Shown: in pieces, positions 14,709 to 22,765 of the stretch
Position numbering within the stretch: the stretch's first letter is position 1
Layout: the number at the start of each line of letters is the position of its first letter
NCBI GenBank assembly: GCA_045541355.1
Contig: JAZQIW010000009.1
Coordinates: 1-45,692 of the forward strand
Length of the DNA: 45,692 nucleotides
Reading direction: 5' to 3'
Source of the DNA: UMGS1387 sp045541355
Lineage (GTDB): Bacteria; Bacillota; Clostridia; Oscillospirales; CAG-382
Program-made: the position numbers and the translations under genes
The notes under the pieces: model-generated
Told to the model about the DNA's origin: nothing
The model's input: the letters and a program-made list of their open reading frames with translations, nothing else
Database searches by the model: none

Positions 14709-16625
14709 GTGAGAAATTTTGAAAAAGCAAAATGGATATGGGTGTCTCCCGAAGGCGGAAAGAATGAATACGCCGAGTTTTACGAAAGTATAAACTATGA
14801 CGGAAAAAAAGTGAAGGTGTTCTTTTCGGTAAGCGGAGAATATACCCTTTTTGTAAACGGAAAGTATGTATCAAGCGTTCAATATGCCGATTTTGAACAC
14901 TATAAGGTGTATGAAAGCATAGATATTACGGAGTATCTTGTCGGTGGCGAAAACACAGTGGCTTTTCTTGCGTGCTATTGGGGCGTGTCGGGTATGAGAT
15001 ATTCAACCCCTACACCGGGAATAATATTTGAGATTGAAAGCGATGATGAAATAATAGCTTTCTCACATGAAAATACACCCTCAAGAAAAAGTCTTTGCTA
15101 TGAAAGCGGATGGGAGAGCGTTATTTCAAGCCAGCTCGGTTACTCCTTCTTTTATGACTCAACAAAGCAGGACGGGTGGCTTTTAGGCAAGGCTGAAGGC
15201 TTCGGAAAACCCTTTGTCATAGAAAAGGAATGCAGCTTTGTTCAAAGACCGATTAAAAGACAGCTTGTAGAGCAGATAAAATACGCAAAGCCCTGCGGTG
15301 AAAAGAAGAACTGTATATTTGACCTTGGTGAAGAATATGCCGGCTTTTGCAGCTTTTCAATAAAAAGCAGTACAGAGCAGCATATAAAGGTTTACTACGG
15401 AGAGCTTCTCAAAGACGGTCATGTTAAAAAGCAAATCGGAAACAGAACCTTCTGCTTTGACTACAAGATGAGTAAGGGCGAAAATGTATTTGTAAATTAT
15501 ATGCTGAGGCTTGCCTGCCGCTTTATTGAGATTGAGTGCGAGGATGAATTGGAGGTTGAATATATCGGTATTCTGCCTCAGGTGTATCCCACAACGGTAA
15601 GGAAGGCGGAATTTGATGATAGGCTTGATGCAGATATTTATAATATCTGCCTTAATACCCTGAAGCTTTCCATGCTTGAGCACTATGTTGACTGCCCTTG
15701 GCGTGAGCAATGCCTGTATGCCTTTGACTCAAGAAACCAGATGCTGACAGGCTACTATGCATATGAGGGCGGAAACAGCGAATATGCAAGGGCAAATCTT
15801 ATGCTTATGAGTAAGGATAGACGTAGTGACGGACTTATGTCAATATGCTTCCCAAGTGCCGATGATTTGACAATTCCCTCATTCTGCCTGTATTATGTGC
15901 TTGCAGTTAAGGAGTATATCCTTTATACAGGAGACTTGTCGCTTGCAGAGAGCGTAATTGAAAAAATTGAAAGTGTGCTTAAGGTGTTTGTAAATAATAG
16001 CGAAAACAACCTTGTGTGCAGATTTGCCGATAAATCTCACTGGAACTTCTATGACTGGTCAGAGTATGCAAGCGGAGTATTGCATGAGAGTGAGTCTCAA
16101 GAACCTGATAGCCTTATAAACCTGATTTTTGTAATCGCTCTCAAGTCTTATGATGTAATTTGTAAAAAGCTCGGAAGAAATAATAAGTTTGAGGGACTCA
16201 GTGAGGACATACAGAAAGCACTTAACGAAAAATTCTATAATGAAAAGACAGGTCTTTATTTTGTTAAGGATCCCGACGAGAATCCCACAGAGCTTGTAAA
16301 CTGCCTTGCCGTATATACCGGTACTGCCTCTGATAAGGTGAGCAGCTTTGTGTGTGATAAGCTTGCCTCGGGAGAGCTTGTCGAATGCTCACTCAGCATG
16401 AAATGCTTCAAATACGATGCTCTTCTTATGCAGGATATGGAAAAGTATAAGAACAGCGTTCTTTCTGAAATCAGAAAAACATATAAGAATATGCTTGATG
16501 CCGGCTCTACTACCGTATGGGAAACGGCGGTTGGCGAGAGCGATTTCCATTCCGCGGCAAGTCTTTGCCACGGCTGGAGTGCAATACCGATTTGCTATTA
16601 CCATAGACTTGATATGGTAAAATAA
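14709..16625 (+). CDS. GH78-like alpha-L-rhamnosidase family protein
   Basis: 638 residues from GTG 14709. The open frame continues upstream over the amidase gene but without a good start; AAAGGA lies 12 bases before the GTG, and an in-frame TTG at 14661 is the alternative. Seen: an N-terminal jelly-roll (FFSVSGEYTLFVNGKYV), a second beta domain (IFDLGEEYAGFCSF), then an (alpha/alpha)6 barrel beginning with MLEHYVDCPWREQCLYAFDSRNQ, the counterpart of the DCPxRE catalytic block of GH78. TTVWETAVGESDFHSAASLCHGW is the late barrel motif. Compared with typical rhamnosidases it lacks extra N-terminal modules. No signal peptide, so it is probably intracellular. Activity on rhamnosides is likely but not certain for so compact a member. 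Confidence 0.82.
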   Translation: MRNFEKAKWIWVSPEGGKNEYAEFYESINYDGKKVKVFFSVSGEYTLFVNGKYVSSVQYADFEHYKVYESIDITEYLVGGENTVAFLACYWGVSGMRYSTPTPGIIFEIESDDEIIAFSHENTPSRKSLCYESGWESVISSQLGYSFFYDSTKQDGWLLGKAEGFGKPFVIEKECSFVQRPIKRQLVEQIKYAKPCGEKKNCIFDLGEEYAGFCSFSIKSSTEQHIKVYYGELLKDGHVKKQIGNRTFCFDYKMSKGENVFVNYMLRLACRFIEIECEDELEVEYIGILPQVYPTTVRKAEFDDRLDADIYNICLNTLKLSMLEHYVDCPWREQCLYAFDSRNQMLTGYYAYEGGNSEYARANLMLMSKDRRSDGLMSICFPSADDLTIPSFCLYYVLAVKEYILYTGDLSLAESVIEKIESVLKVFVNNSENNLVCRFADKSHWNFYDWSEYASGVLHESESQEPDSLINLIFVIALKSYDVICKKLGRNNKFEGLSEDIQKALNEKFYNEKTGLYFVKDPDENPTELVNCLAVYTGTASDKVSSFVCDKLASGELVECSLSMKCFKYDALLMQDMEKYKNSVLSEIRKTYKNMLDAGSTTVWETAVGESDFHSAASLCHGWSAIPICYYHRLDMVK

Positions 16626-16652
16626 TAAAAAGTGTTTTTTGCCGTATTCGGT

Positions 16653-16691
16653 AAAAAAAAACTGCCGCTTTCTTACGCGGCAGTTTTTTTG
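16653..16691 (+). terminator. Terminator of the DUF5131-amidase-GH78 unit
   Basis: ACTGCCGC (16661-16668) pairs with GCGGCAGT (16677-16684), extended by an A tract pairing with a T tract; the loop has 8 bases. It ends 7 bases before the gpsA -35. Confidence 0.93.
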
Positions 16692-16697
16692 ATGTGC

Positions 16698-16726
16698 TTG
16701 ACATATCGGCAAAAATGCCTTATAAT
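16698..16726 (+). promoter_or_regulatory. Consensus promoter of gpsA
   Basis: Perfect TTGACA (16698-16703), 17 bases, perfect TATAAT (16721-16726), 46 bases before the gpsA ATG. Confidence 0.9.
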
Positions 16727-16772
16727 ATTTAAAGTAGATTTTACTCATTTTGCGTATAGTGGGAGAGTTTGA

Positions 16773-17765
16773 ATGAATATAGGAATACTTGGCGCAGGGA
16801 CATGGGGAATAGCACTTGCAAGAATGCTTTGCCTTGGAGGCAATGCCGTTACCGTGTGGTCTGCCGTCGAAAAGGAAATAGACCTGCTTTCCGAAAAGAG
16901 AAGACACCCTAACCTTGTGGGAATGAAGATTCCGCAGGAGATAGTATTTACAAAGGACATTGAAAAGGCGTGCCGAGATATGGATTATGTCGTCTTTGCC
17001 GTTCCTTCGCCATATGTGCGAAGCGTAAGCCGTGAGGCAAAGCCGTATATTTCAAAGCAGACTGTGATTGTAGATGTTGCCAAGGGCATAGAGTTTGAAA
17101 CCCTTAAAACCATGACTGAAATTATTGACGAAGAGCTTGGCGGGGGATATAGCCTTGTTGCTCTGTCGGGGCCCACTCATGCAGAGGAGGTTGCAAAGGA
17201 CCTTCCTACTACCATTGTGTCTGCAAGTAAGGACATGAAGGCGGCACAAAGCGTTCAGAAAACCTTTTCGGGTCCATGCATGAGAGTTTATACAAATTCC
17301 GATGTTCTCGGGGTGGAAATATGCGGGGCTCTTAAGAATATCATAGCACTTGCGGCGGGCATATCAAAGGGTCTTGGTTATGGTGATAATGCAAGGGCGG
17401 CAATCGTTACAAGGGGTGCTGCGGAAATGGCGAGACTCGGTACTTCTATGGGATGCGATATAAGTACCTTTTACGGTCTTGCAGGCGTCGGAGATTTGAT
17501 TGTCACCTGCACAAGCGAGCATAGCCGTAATAATCACGCAGGCTGCCTTATAGGAAAGGGACATACACCAAAGCGCGCCATCGAAGAGGTAGGCATGGTT
17601 GTTGAGGGAATGAATGCCCTGCCTGCGGCAATGGGGCTTGCAAAAAAATACGGTGTGGAGATGCCGATTATTTTTGCGGTAAACGATATTATCAATAACG
17701 GAGCTGTGCCTTGCGAGGTTGTAGATAATCTTATGCTGCGTGAATTTAAGAATGAAAAGAACTGA
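16773..17765 (+). CDS. gpsA: NAD(P)-dependent glycerol-3-phosphate dehydrogenase
   Basis: A 330-residue cytosolic enzyme that reduces dihydroxyacetone phosphate to sn-glycerol 3-phosphate for membrane lipid synthesis. Rossmann motif GAGTWG is at residues 7-12; then PSPYVR, VAKGIE, ALSGPTHAEEVA, the catalytic-lysine block CGALKNIIALAAG, GLGYGDNARAA, and the AGVGDLIVTCTSEHSRN signature. Length and order are normal. GGGAG lies about 9 bases before the ATG. It is a single gene between a consensus promoter and a hairpin terminator. Confidence 0.97.
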   Translation: MNIGILGAGTWGIALARMLCLGGNAVTVWSAVEKEIDLLSEKRRHPNLVGMKIPQEIVFTKDIEKACRDMDYVVFAVPSPYVRSVSREAKPYISKQTVIVDVAKGIEFETLKTMTEIIDEELGGGYSLVALSGPTHAEEVAKDLPTTIVSASKDMKAAQSVQKTFSGPCMRVYTNSDVLGVEICGALKNIIALAAGISKGLGYGDNARAAIVTRGAAEMARLGTSMGCDISTFYGLAGVGDLIVTCTSEHSRNNHAGCLIGKGHTPKRAIEEVGMVVEGMNALPAAMGLAKKYGVEMPIIFAVNDIINNGAVPCEVVDNLMLREFKNEKN

Positions 17766-17770
17766 TGATT

Positions 17771-17806
17771 AAAGCAGCCGACAAGGCTGCTTTGTCTGCT
17801 TTTTTT
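17771..17806 (+). terminator. gpsA terminator
   Basis: Perfect 9-base-pair stem AAAGCAGCC/GGCTGCTTT with loop GACAA, followed by GTCTGC and a 7-base T run. Confidence 0.9.
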
Positions 17807-17861
17807 GAATAAAGAACAAACAAAAACTGTAAAATCTCGGGGAATGAGAGGAGATAGAGCC

Positions 17862-19922
17862 GTGGATAAGAAGTATGAGCCTTTGTTTACACCTTGGAAA
17901 ATAGGTAATGTTGAAATCAAAAACCGTATTGTAATGTGCCCCATGGGGGGAACAAGCCTTTTCGGCTGGTTTGAGCTTTCGGGCTGTGCGTTTGATAAGG
18001 AGGCGGCAAAGCTTTTTCTTGAAAGGGCAAACAATAATGTGGGGCTGATTATTCCGGGTATTGCACCCCTTCGTGATACTTTTTGGGGAAAATGGCTGTG
18101 GCAGAACGAAAAAATGTTTGATGAGCTGCGCGTGTTCATGGATGAAATACATAAAACGGGGACAAAGCTTTTTGTTCAGCTGACAGCAGGCATGGGAAGA
18201 AGCTGGGCAATAACCGAGCTTGTAGCACCCCTCCATAAGAATAAAATAACACGTGCCCTCATAAAGCCTGTCATTGATACAAGCCACGAGCTTGCAAGCC
18301 CCAGTCCTCAGCCTTCACGCTGGGCACATGATATAGAGTGTCCCGAAATGACACGTGAACAGATACATGAAATCATTGAGGCGTTTGCAAAGACTGCAAA
18401 GCTTTGTAAGCAAGCCGGTGTTGACGGCGTTGAGGTTCATGCGGTGCATGAGGGATATCTTCTTGACCAGTTTGCGATAGATTTTTTCAATAAGAGAACG
18501 GATGAATACGGCGGTTCTTTTGAAAACCGATACAGATTTGCCTGTGAGGTGGTTTCTGCAATCAAAGAGGCTTGCGGAAAGGATTATCCCGTATCTATCA
18601 GATACTCGGTTGAATCAAAGATGAAGGGCTTTTGCGAGGGAGCAATGCCGGGTGAAGAATATACGGAGGTCGGAAGAAGCAGGGAGGAATCCGAAAAGGC
18701 GGCAAAACACCTTCAGGATGCAGGCTATGATATGCTAAATGCCGATAACGGCACATATGATTCCTGGTACTGGTCACATCCGCCGATGTATATGCCTGAG
18801 AACTGTAATCTTGAGGATGTTGCACATATAAAAAAGTTTGTTGATATTCCTGTTGTTTGTGCGGGAAGAATGGATGTTGATGTGGGTGCAAAGGCTGTCG
18901 AGCAGGGACTCATTGACGGCGTAGGTGTTGCACGTCAATTCCTTGCAGACGGAGAATGGGTAACAAAGCTTTTGGAGGAAAGACTTGATGATATCAGACC
19001 ATGTATCTGTTGTCATGCCGGCTGCTTCAACTTTTCTTCCTCAAAGGGACATGCCAATACTCAGGAGCTTACCGATACAATGGGACTTTCAAGATGTGCC
19101 TTGAATCCTGAGACAATGCAGTCTAAAAGGTATAGAATAAAGCCTGCAAAGAAAGTTAAAAGGGTTGCAGTTATCGGCGGAGGAATAGGCGGTATGGAGT
19201 CGGCAATTCTTCTTGCCAAGAGGGGACATAAGGTTACTCTCTATGAAAAGACAGATAAGCTTGGCGGCGTGTTTGTTGCGGCATCTGCCCCTTCCTTTAA
19301 GGAAAAGGACAGACAGCTTATAAAATGGTATATCCGTGAGATGTCAAAATACCCGATTGATGTGAGACTGAATACGGAAATTGAGGATGTAAAGAGCATT
19401 GATGCCGATGAATTTGTTGTTGCAACGGGAGCAAAGCCAAATAAAATTCCCGTTGCCGGCAGCGATAGGGCAGTAGAGGCAATTGACTACCTTCTCGGAA
19501 ATAAAGAGGTCGGAGACAGAGTGGTGGTAGTCGGCGGCGGTCTTACGGGCTGTGAAATAGCATATGACCTGTTCCTTAAAGGCAAAACTCCAATAATAGT
19601 TGAAATGCAGGAGGACCTTGTTACAACACCGGGTATCTGCCTTGCAAATACAAGCTATCTCAGGGATTTCTTTAAGACCAATAGGGTTGAAACACACCTT
19701 GAAACAAGGGTTTCGTCAATAAATGAAGGTGCGGTCACTCTTGTCGATAAGGAGGGGAAAAGCTTTGATGTGAAATGCGACTCCGTCATTCTCTCTGTGG
19801 GCTATACACCTGCTCCACTTGCCAAAAAATACGGAAAAATTCATGTTGTTGGCGATGCAAGAAGCGTCGGCAACCTCAGAAGCGTAATCTGGGGAGCCTG
19901 GGATGTGTGTATGCGGATATAG
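17862..19922 (+). CDS. FadH/old-yellow-enzyme-type NADH:flavin oxidoreductase with Fe-S and FAD/NAD domains
   Basis: 686 residues from GTG 17862, 8-9 bases after GAGGAG; the frame is open from 17805, but the first codons overlap the gpsA terminator. The N-terminal FMN barrel has the GVDGVEVHAVHEGYLLDQF block and RTDEYGGSFENR. Next come four cysteines (about 381, 384, 388 and 412) for a 4Fe-4S cluster; the last is 23 residues after the third, against about 11 in E. coli FadH. The C-terminal half carries GGGIGGMESA (FAD) and GGGLTGCE (NAD(P)H). Relatives reduce enoate or dienoyl-CoA double bonds, or bile-acid and aromatic substrates, in anaerobes. The substrate is open. No catabolic genes flank it; a weak TTGAAT/TAAAAT pair with a 19-base spacer may be its promoter. 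Confidence 0.87.
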   Translation: MDKKYEPLFTPWKIGNVEIKNRIVMCPMGGTSLFGWFELSGCAFDKEAAKLFLERANNNVGLIIPGIAPLRDTFWGKWLWQNEKMFDELRVFMDEIHKTGTKLFVQLTAGMGRSWAITELVAPLHKNKITRALIKPVIDTSHELASPSPQPSRWAHDIECPEMTREQIHEIIEAFAKTAKLCKQAGVDGVEVHAVHEGYLLDQFAIDFFNKRTDEYGGSFENRYRFACEVVSAIKEACGKDYPVSIRYSVESKMKGFCEGAMPGEEYTEVGRSREESEKAAKHLQDAGYDMLNADNGTYDSWYWSHPPMYMPENCNLEDVAHIKKFVDIPVVCAGRMDVDVGAKAVEQGLIDGVGVARQFLADGEWVTKLLEERLDDIRPCICCHAGCFNFSSSKGHANTQELTDTMGLSRCALNPETMQSKRYRIKPAKKVKRVAVIGGGIGGMESAILLAKRGHKVTLYEKTDKLGGVFVAASAPSFKEKDRQLIKWYIREMSKYPIDVRLNTEIEDVKSIDADEFVVATGAKPNKIPVAGSDRAVEAIDYLLGNKEVGDRVVVVGGGLTGCEIAYDLFLKGKTPIIVEMQEDLVTTPGICLANTSYLRDFFKTNRVETHLETRVSSINEGAVTLVDKEGKSFDVKCDSVILSVGYTPAPLAKKYGKIHVVGDARSVGNLRSVIWGAWDVCMRI

Positions 19923-20176
19923 TGAAAACGCTCAAGGAAAAATACTCTTGTCTGTGAAGAAGCCGTTCCCGCATATGAGTGTTGTGACACAGAAGGCTCA
20001 CAGGAAAGTCTGACGGCTCGGCAGAGCTTGAATGGAATCGGAATATAAAAAGAGGCGCAAGCCTCTTTTTTGTTGCTAAGCCTGGTCTAAATACAAAAAT
20101 AATGCCATTTTTCTCTAAATTATGACAAAATCATTTCCATAATAGCCAGAAAGTTCATAAATGTTGCAATGTGCTC
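19923..20176. other. Intergenic stretch upstream of the polysaccharide locus
   Basis: Apart from the terminator at 20047-20071 I find no reading frame with a ribosome site, no tRNA and no repeat here. The first 120 bases after the flavoprotein stop are untranslated trailer. The AT-rich bases 20080-20176 precede the locus promoter and could hold regulator sites, but none is obvious. Confidence 0.6.
20047..20071 (+). terminator. Terminator downstream of the flavoprotein gene
   Basis: Perfect 10-base-pair stem AAAAAGAGGC/GCCTCTTTTT with a GCAA tetraloop and one more T. It is about 125 bases after the stop codon and isolates the polysaccharide locus from upstream transcription. Confidence 0.88.
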
Positions 20177-20211
20177 TTGACATTGCTTGGCGTTGGGAGT
20201 ATAATTATAAT
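20177..20211 (+). promoter_or_regulatory. Consensus promoter of the polysaccharide locus
   Basis: Perfect TTGACA (20177-20182), 17 bases, perfect TATAAT (20200-20205), followed directly by a second TATAAT (20206-20211). Start sites near 20212 or 20218 give a leader of about 70-77 bases before the first ATG. I found no equally good promoter in the following 22 kb, so this may drive the whole locus. Confidence 0.88.
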
Positions 20212-20223
20212 GTGTATTTATAA

Positions 20224-20239
20224 GGGCGGTAGTATGCCC
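20224..20239 (+). promoter_or_regulatory. ops/JUMPstart-like element in a leader hairpin
   Basis: Bases 20225-20236 read GGCGGTAGTATG. The E. coli ops element that recruits RfaH reads GGCGGTAGCGTG, so 10 of 12 positions agree, including the entire GGCGGTAG core. The same bases form a hairpin: GGGCG (20224-20228) with TGCCC (20235-20239), one G-T pair, loop GTAGTA. It begins about 12 bases after the predicted transcription start. In Gram-positive bacteria the NusG paralogue LoaP relieves termination in long operons. That this is its target is my inference. Confidence 0.5.
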
Positions 20240-20288
20240 AAAATGTAATGAATGAAAAATAAAGACGTTTGTAAGGAGCTTGAATTTT

Positions 20289-21497
20289 ATGAATATTCCT
20301 TTTTCTCCCCCTGATATTTCCGAGCTTGAGGTTAACGAGGTTGCTGAAGCGTTAAGATCAGGATGGATAACAACAGGACCGAGAACGAAAAAACTTGAGG
20401 CACAGATTGCCGAATGGGTAGGAACAGAAAAATGCGTTTGTCTTAATTCCCAGACAGCATGTGCCGAGATGGCTCTTCGTGTGCTTGGTGTTGGCTCCGG
20501 CGATGAAGTGATTACATCAGCATATACATATACGGCATCAGCTTCTGTTATTGATCATACAGGTGCTAAGATTGTTCTTATTGATACTCAAAAAGATAGC
20601 TTTGAAATGGACTATGATGCACTTGAAAGAGCAATCAATGAAAAGACAAAGGCGGTAATTCCCGTTGACCTTGGCGGGGTGCCTTGTGATTACGATAGAA
20701 TATTTGAGATTGTCGAACGCAAGAAGAATCTGTTCAATCCTTCTACGGATATTCAGCGGGCAATGGGCAGAGTTGCTGTTATGGCAGACTGCGCACATTC
20801 CTTCGGAGCTTCTTATAAGGGAAAAATGATAGGTTCTGTTGCTGATTTTTCATCCTTCTCTTTCCATGCGGTAAAGAACTTTACAACCGCAGAGGGCGGT
20901 GCTTTAACCTGGAGAACGATAGAAGGAGTTTCAAATGAGGATATTTATAAGAAACTCCAGCTGTTGTCGCTTCACGGGCAGAGCAAGGATGCCCTTGCAA
21001 AAACAAAACTCGGCGCATGGGAGTATGACATTGTTGGTCCTTGGTATAAGTGCAACATGACCGATATCATGGCGGCGATAGGTCTTAAGCAGTTTGAGAG
21101 ATATCCGGAAATGCTAAGGAGAAGAGAAGAGATTATTGCTAAATATGACAGTGCACTTAAGCCTCTGGGGGTTGAGGTGCTCGGTCACTATACCGACGAG
21201 TATAAATCATCGGGGCATTTGTATCTTACAAGGATTCCCGGAATTAGTCTTGAGAGGAGAAATGAAATCATAATCAGAATGGCTGAGTGCGGCGTGGCAA
21301 CAAATGTCCACTATAAGCCTCTTCCCATGCATACAGCATACAAGAATCTCGGATTTGATATCAAGGATTATCCTAACGCATATGCGCATTTTGCCAATGA
21401 AATCACATTGCCTCTTCATACGTGCCTGAAGGATGAAGAAGTTGAATATGTGATTGAAAAATATGTTGAGATAGTTAAAGAGTATTGTACAAAATAG
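20289..21497 (+). CDS. DegT/DnrJ/EryC1/StrS-family nucleotide-sugar aminotransferase
   Basis: 402 residues from the ATG at 20289, 10 bases after AAGGAG; a TTG at 20280 is too near that site. A fold-type I PLP enzyme of the sugar aminotransferase family: IPFSPPDIS opening, GWITTGPRTKKLE, the ADCAHSFGA block with the PLP-ring Asp, and SFHAVKNFTTAEGG with the Schiff-base lysine K196. It should convert a UDP-4-keto-6-deoxy sugar to the 4-amino sugar using glutamate. It heads the locus, just before two ATP-grasp ligases and the initiating transferase. No PglF-type dehydratase is present; the only 4,6-dehydratase here is the CapE homologue, which inverts C5. PseC- or PglE-like stereochemistry is therefore undecided. 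Confidence 0.9.
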   Translation: MNIPFSPPDISELEVNEVAEALRSGWITTGPRTKKLEAQIAEWVGTEKCVCLNSQTACAEMALRVLGVGSGDEVITSAYTYTASASVIDHTGAKIVLIDTQKDSFEMDYDALERAINEKTKAVIPVDLGGVPCDYDRIFEIVERKKNLFNPSTDIQRAMGRVAVMADCAHSFGASYKGKMIGSVADFSSFSFHAVKNFTTAEGGALTWRTIEGVSNEDIYKKLQLLSLHGQSKDALAKTKLGAWEYDIVGPWYKCNMTDIMAAIGLKQFERYPEMLRRREEIIAKYDSALKPLGVEVLGHYTDEYKSSGHLYLTRIPGISLERRNEIIIRMAECGVATNVHYKPLPMHTAYKNLGFDIKDYPNAYAHFANEITLPLHTCLKDEEVEYVIEKYVEIVKEYCTK

Positions 21498-21535
21498 AAG
21501 TTGATTACGATTTTCGGTTTAAAGGTGCGTTGTTT

Positions 21536-22729
21536 ATGAAAAAAGTATTGATAATTGGTGCCGGTTTTCTTCAGAGCTTTGTAATAAAAAAAGCAAAAGA
21601 ACTTGGTTATATAACCTTGGCGGTTGATGCGGATCCCAATGCAGTTGGATTTGAATATGCAGATTCACATGAGGTTATAAACATTGTTGATAAGCAAGCT
21701 TGTCTTGAATATGCAAGAAAAGAAAGAATTGACGGTGTTTTAACTGCAGCTACTGACTATGGTGTACTGACGGCATCTTATATAGCGCAGGAACTTGGTC
21801 TTCCCGGCTTAGATTATAAGGTGGCGGAGCTGATTAAGAACAAATATAGGGTTCGTAAGTGTCTGTATGAGTCACATGTGGATGATACAAAGCAGGCATA
21901 TGAAGTTGACAAGGATACTGATTTAACTGAACTTTGTAATAAAATACAGTTTCCCGTAATGGTAAAGCCCTGTGACGGTTCGGGCAGCAGGGGAGCAAGT
22001 AAGGTGGAGTCACCGGAACAATTTGAACAAGCCTGTTTTTATGCAATGGAATCATCCATAACACATCGCGCTGAAATAGAAACATTCATTGTTGGTAAGG
22101 AGTACGGAGCCGAAAGCTTTGTTGTAAATGGCAAAGTTCATGTTCTCGGAGTTATGAGAAAATGGATGACCGAGCCGCCTTATTATGCGGAATTGGGTCA
22201 TGCAATTCCCACCGACCTTCCGAAAGTTGTGGAAGAAAGAACCAGAGAATGCGTTGAAAAAGCTATAAAGGCACTTGGAATTAACTTTGGATCCGTAAAT
22301 ATGGATATGCTGATTACGCCTGAAGGAACAATTCACATAATTGATATCGGTGCAAGAATGGGAGGCAATATGATTGGTCCCTGCATCATACCCTATGGTA
22401 CGGGTGTTGATTATATGGCAATTATGCTTCGGGGTGCTGTTGGAGATGCGGTTGATTTCACGGCGACAGAACACAGTGCGGTAGCAACCAGGCTTCTTGC
22501 TTTTAAAGACGGTGTAATTGAAAGACTTCCTGATATTAATGAGCTTGAGAAAAAGCATGGTGTTGAGATTTATCATCATATGAGTCCGGGACAAAAGGTG
22601 AATGAATATCATACAAATATTGACGGACTCGGATATGTTGTTGCAAAAGCTAATACTGTTGAAGAGGCTGTTTTAAAAGCTGATGGTGTGCTTGATTTTA
22701 TTGGAAAGTACATATTTACAAAAGGCTGA
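21536..22729 (+). CDS. ATP-grasp ligase, first of a tandem pair
   Basis: 397 residues from the ATG at 21536, 9 bases after AAAGGTG; the frame extends upstream over the aminotransferase stop without a start. The N-terminal domain (KKVLIIGAGFLQ, DADPNAVGF, TAATDYGVLTASYIA) is of the PurK/carbamoyl-phosphate-synthase type. The grasp follows: FPVMVKP (K144), glycine-rich loop CDGSGSRG (146-153), FIVGKEYGAE, and GSVNMDM before IIDIGARMGG (268-277). The usual second-metal motif ExN reads D270-I-G here. Such enzymes join a carboxylate to an amine through an acyl phosphate. Between a sugar aminotransferase and a sugar-phosphate transferase, the natural guess is attachment of an amino acid to an amino sugar. 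Substrates are unknown. Confidence 0.85.
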   Translation: MKKVLIIGAGFLQSFVIKKAKELGYITLAVDADPNAVGFEYADSHEVINIVDKQACLEYARKERIDGVLTAATDYGVLTASYIAQELGLPGLDYKVAELIKNKYRVRKCLYESHVDDTKQAYEVDKDTDLTELCNKIQFPVMVKPCDGSGSRGASKVESPEQFEQACFYAMESSITHRAEIETFIVGKEYGAESFVVNGKVHVLGVMRKWMTEPPYYAELGHAIPTDLPKVVEERTRECVEKAIKALGINFGSVNMDMLITPEGTIHIIDIGARMGGNMIGPCIIPYGTGVDYMAIMLRGAVGDAVDFTATEHSAVATRLLAFKDGVIERLPDINELEKKHGVEIYHHMSPGQKVNEYHTNIDGLGYVVAKANTVEEAVLKADGVLDFIGKYIFTKG

Positions 22730-22765
22730 TAATAGTCGATAAATACATTTGAAAGGTCAGAGCAT

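Noticed and set aside
14320..14874. Minus-strand frame opposite the amidase and GH78 genes
   Set aside because: No ribosome site and composition of an antisense shadow; both plus-strand genes have clear family motifs.
20280..20288. TTG start for the sugar aminotransferase
   Set aside because: It lies only one base after AAGGAG; ATG 20289 has correct spacing and matches the usual family N-terminus.
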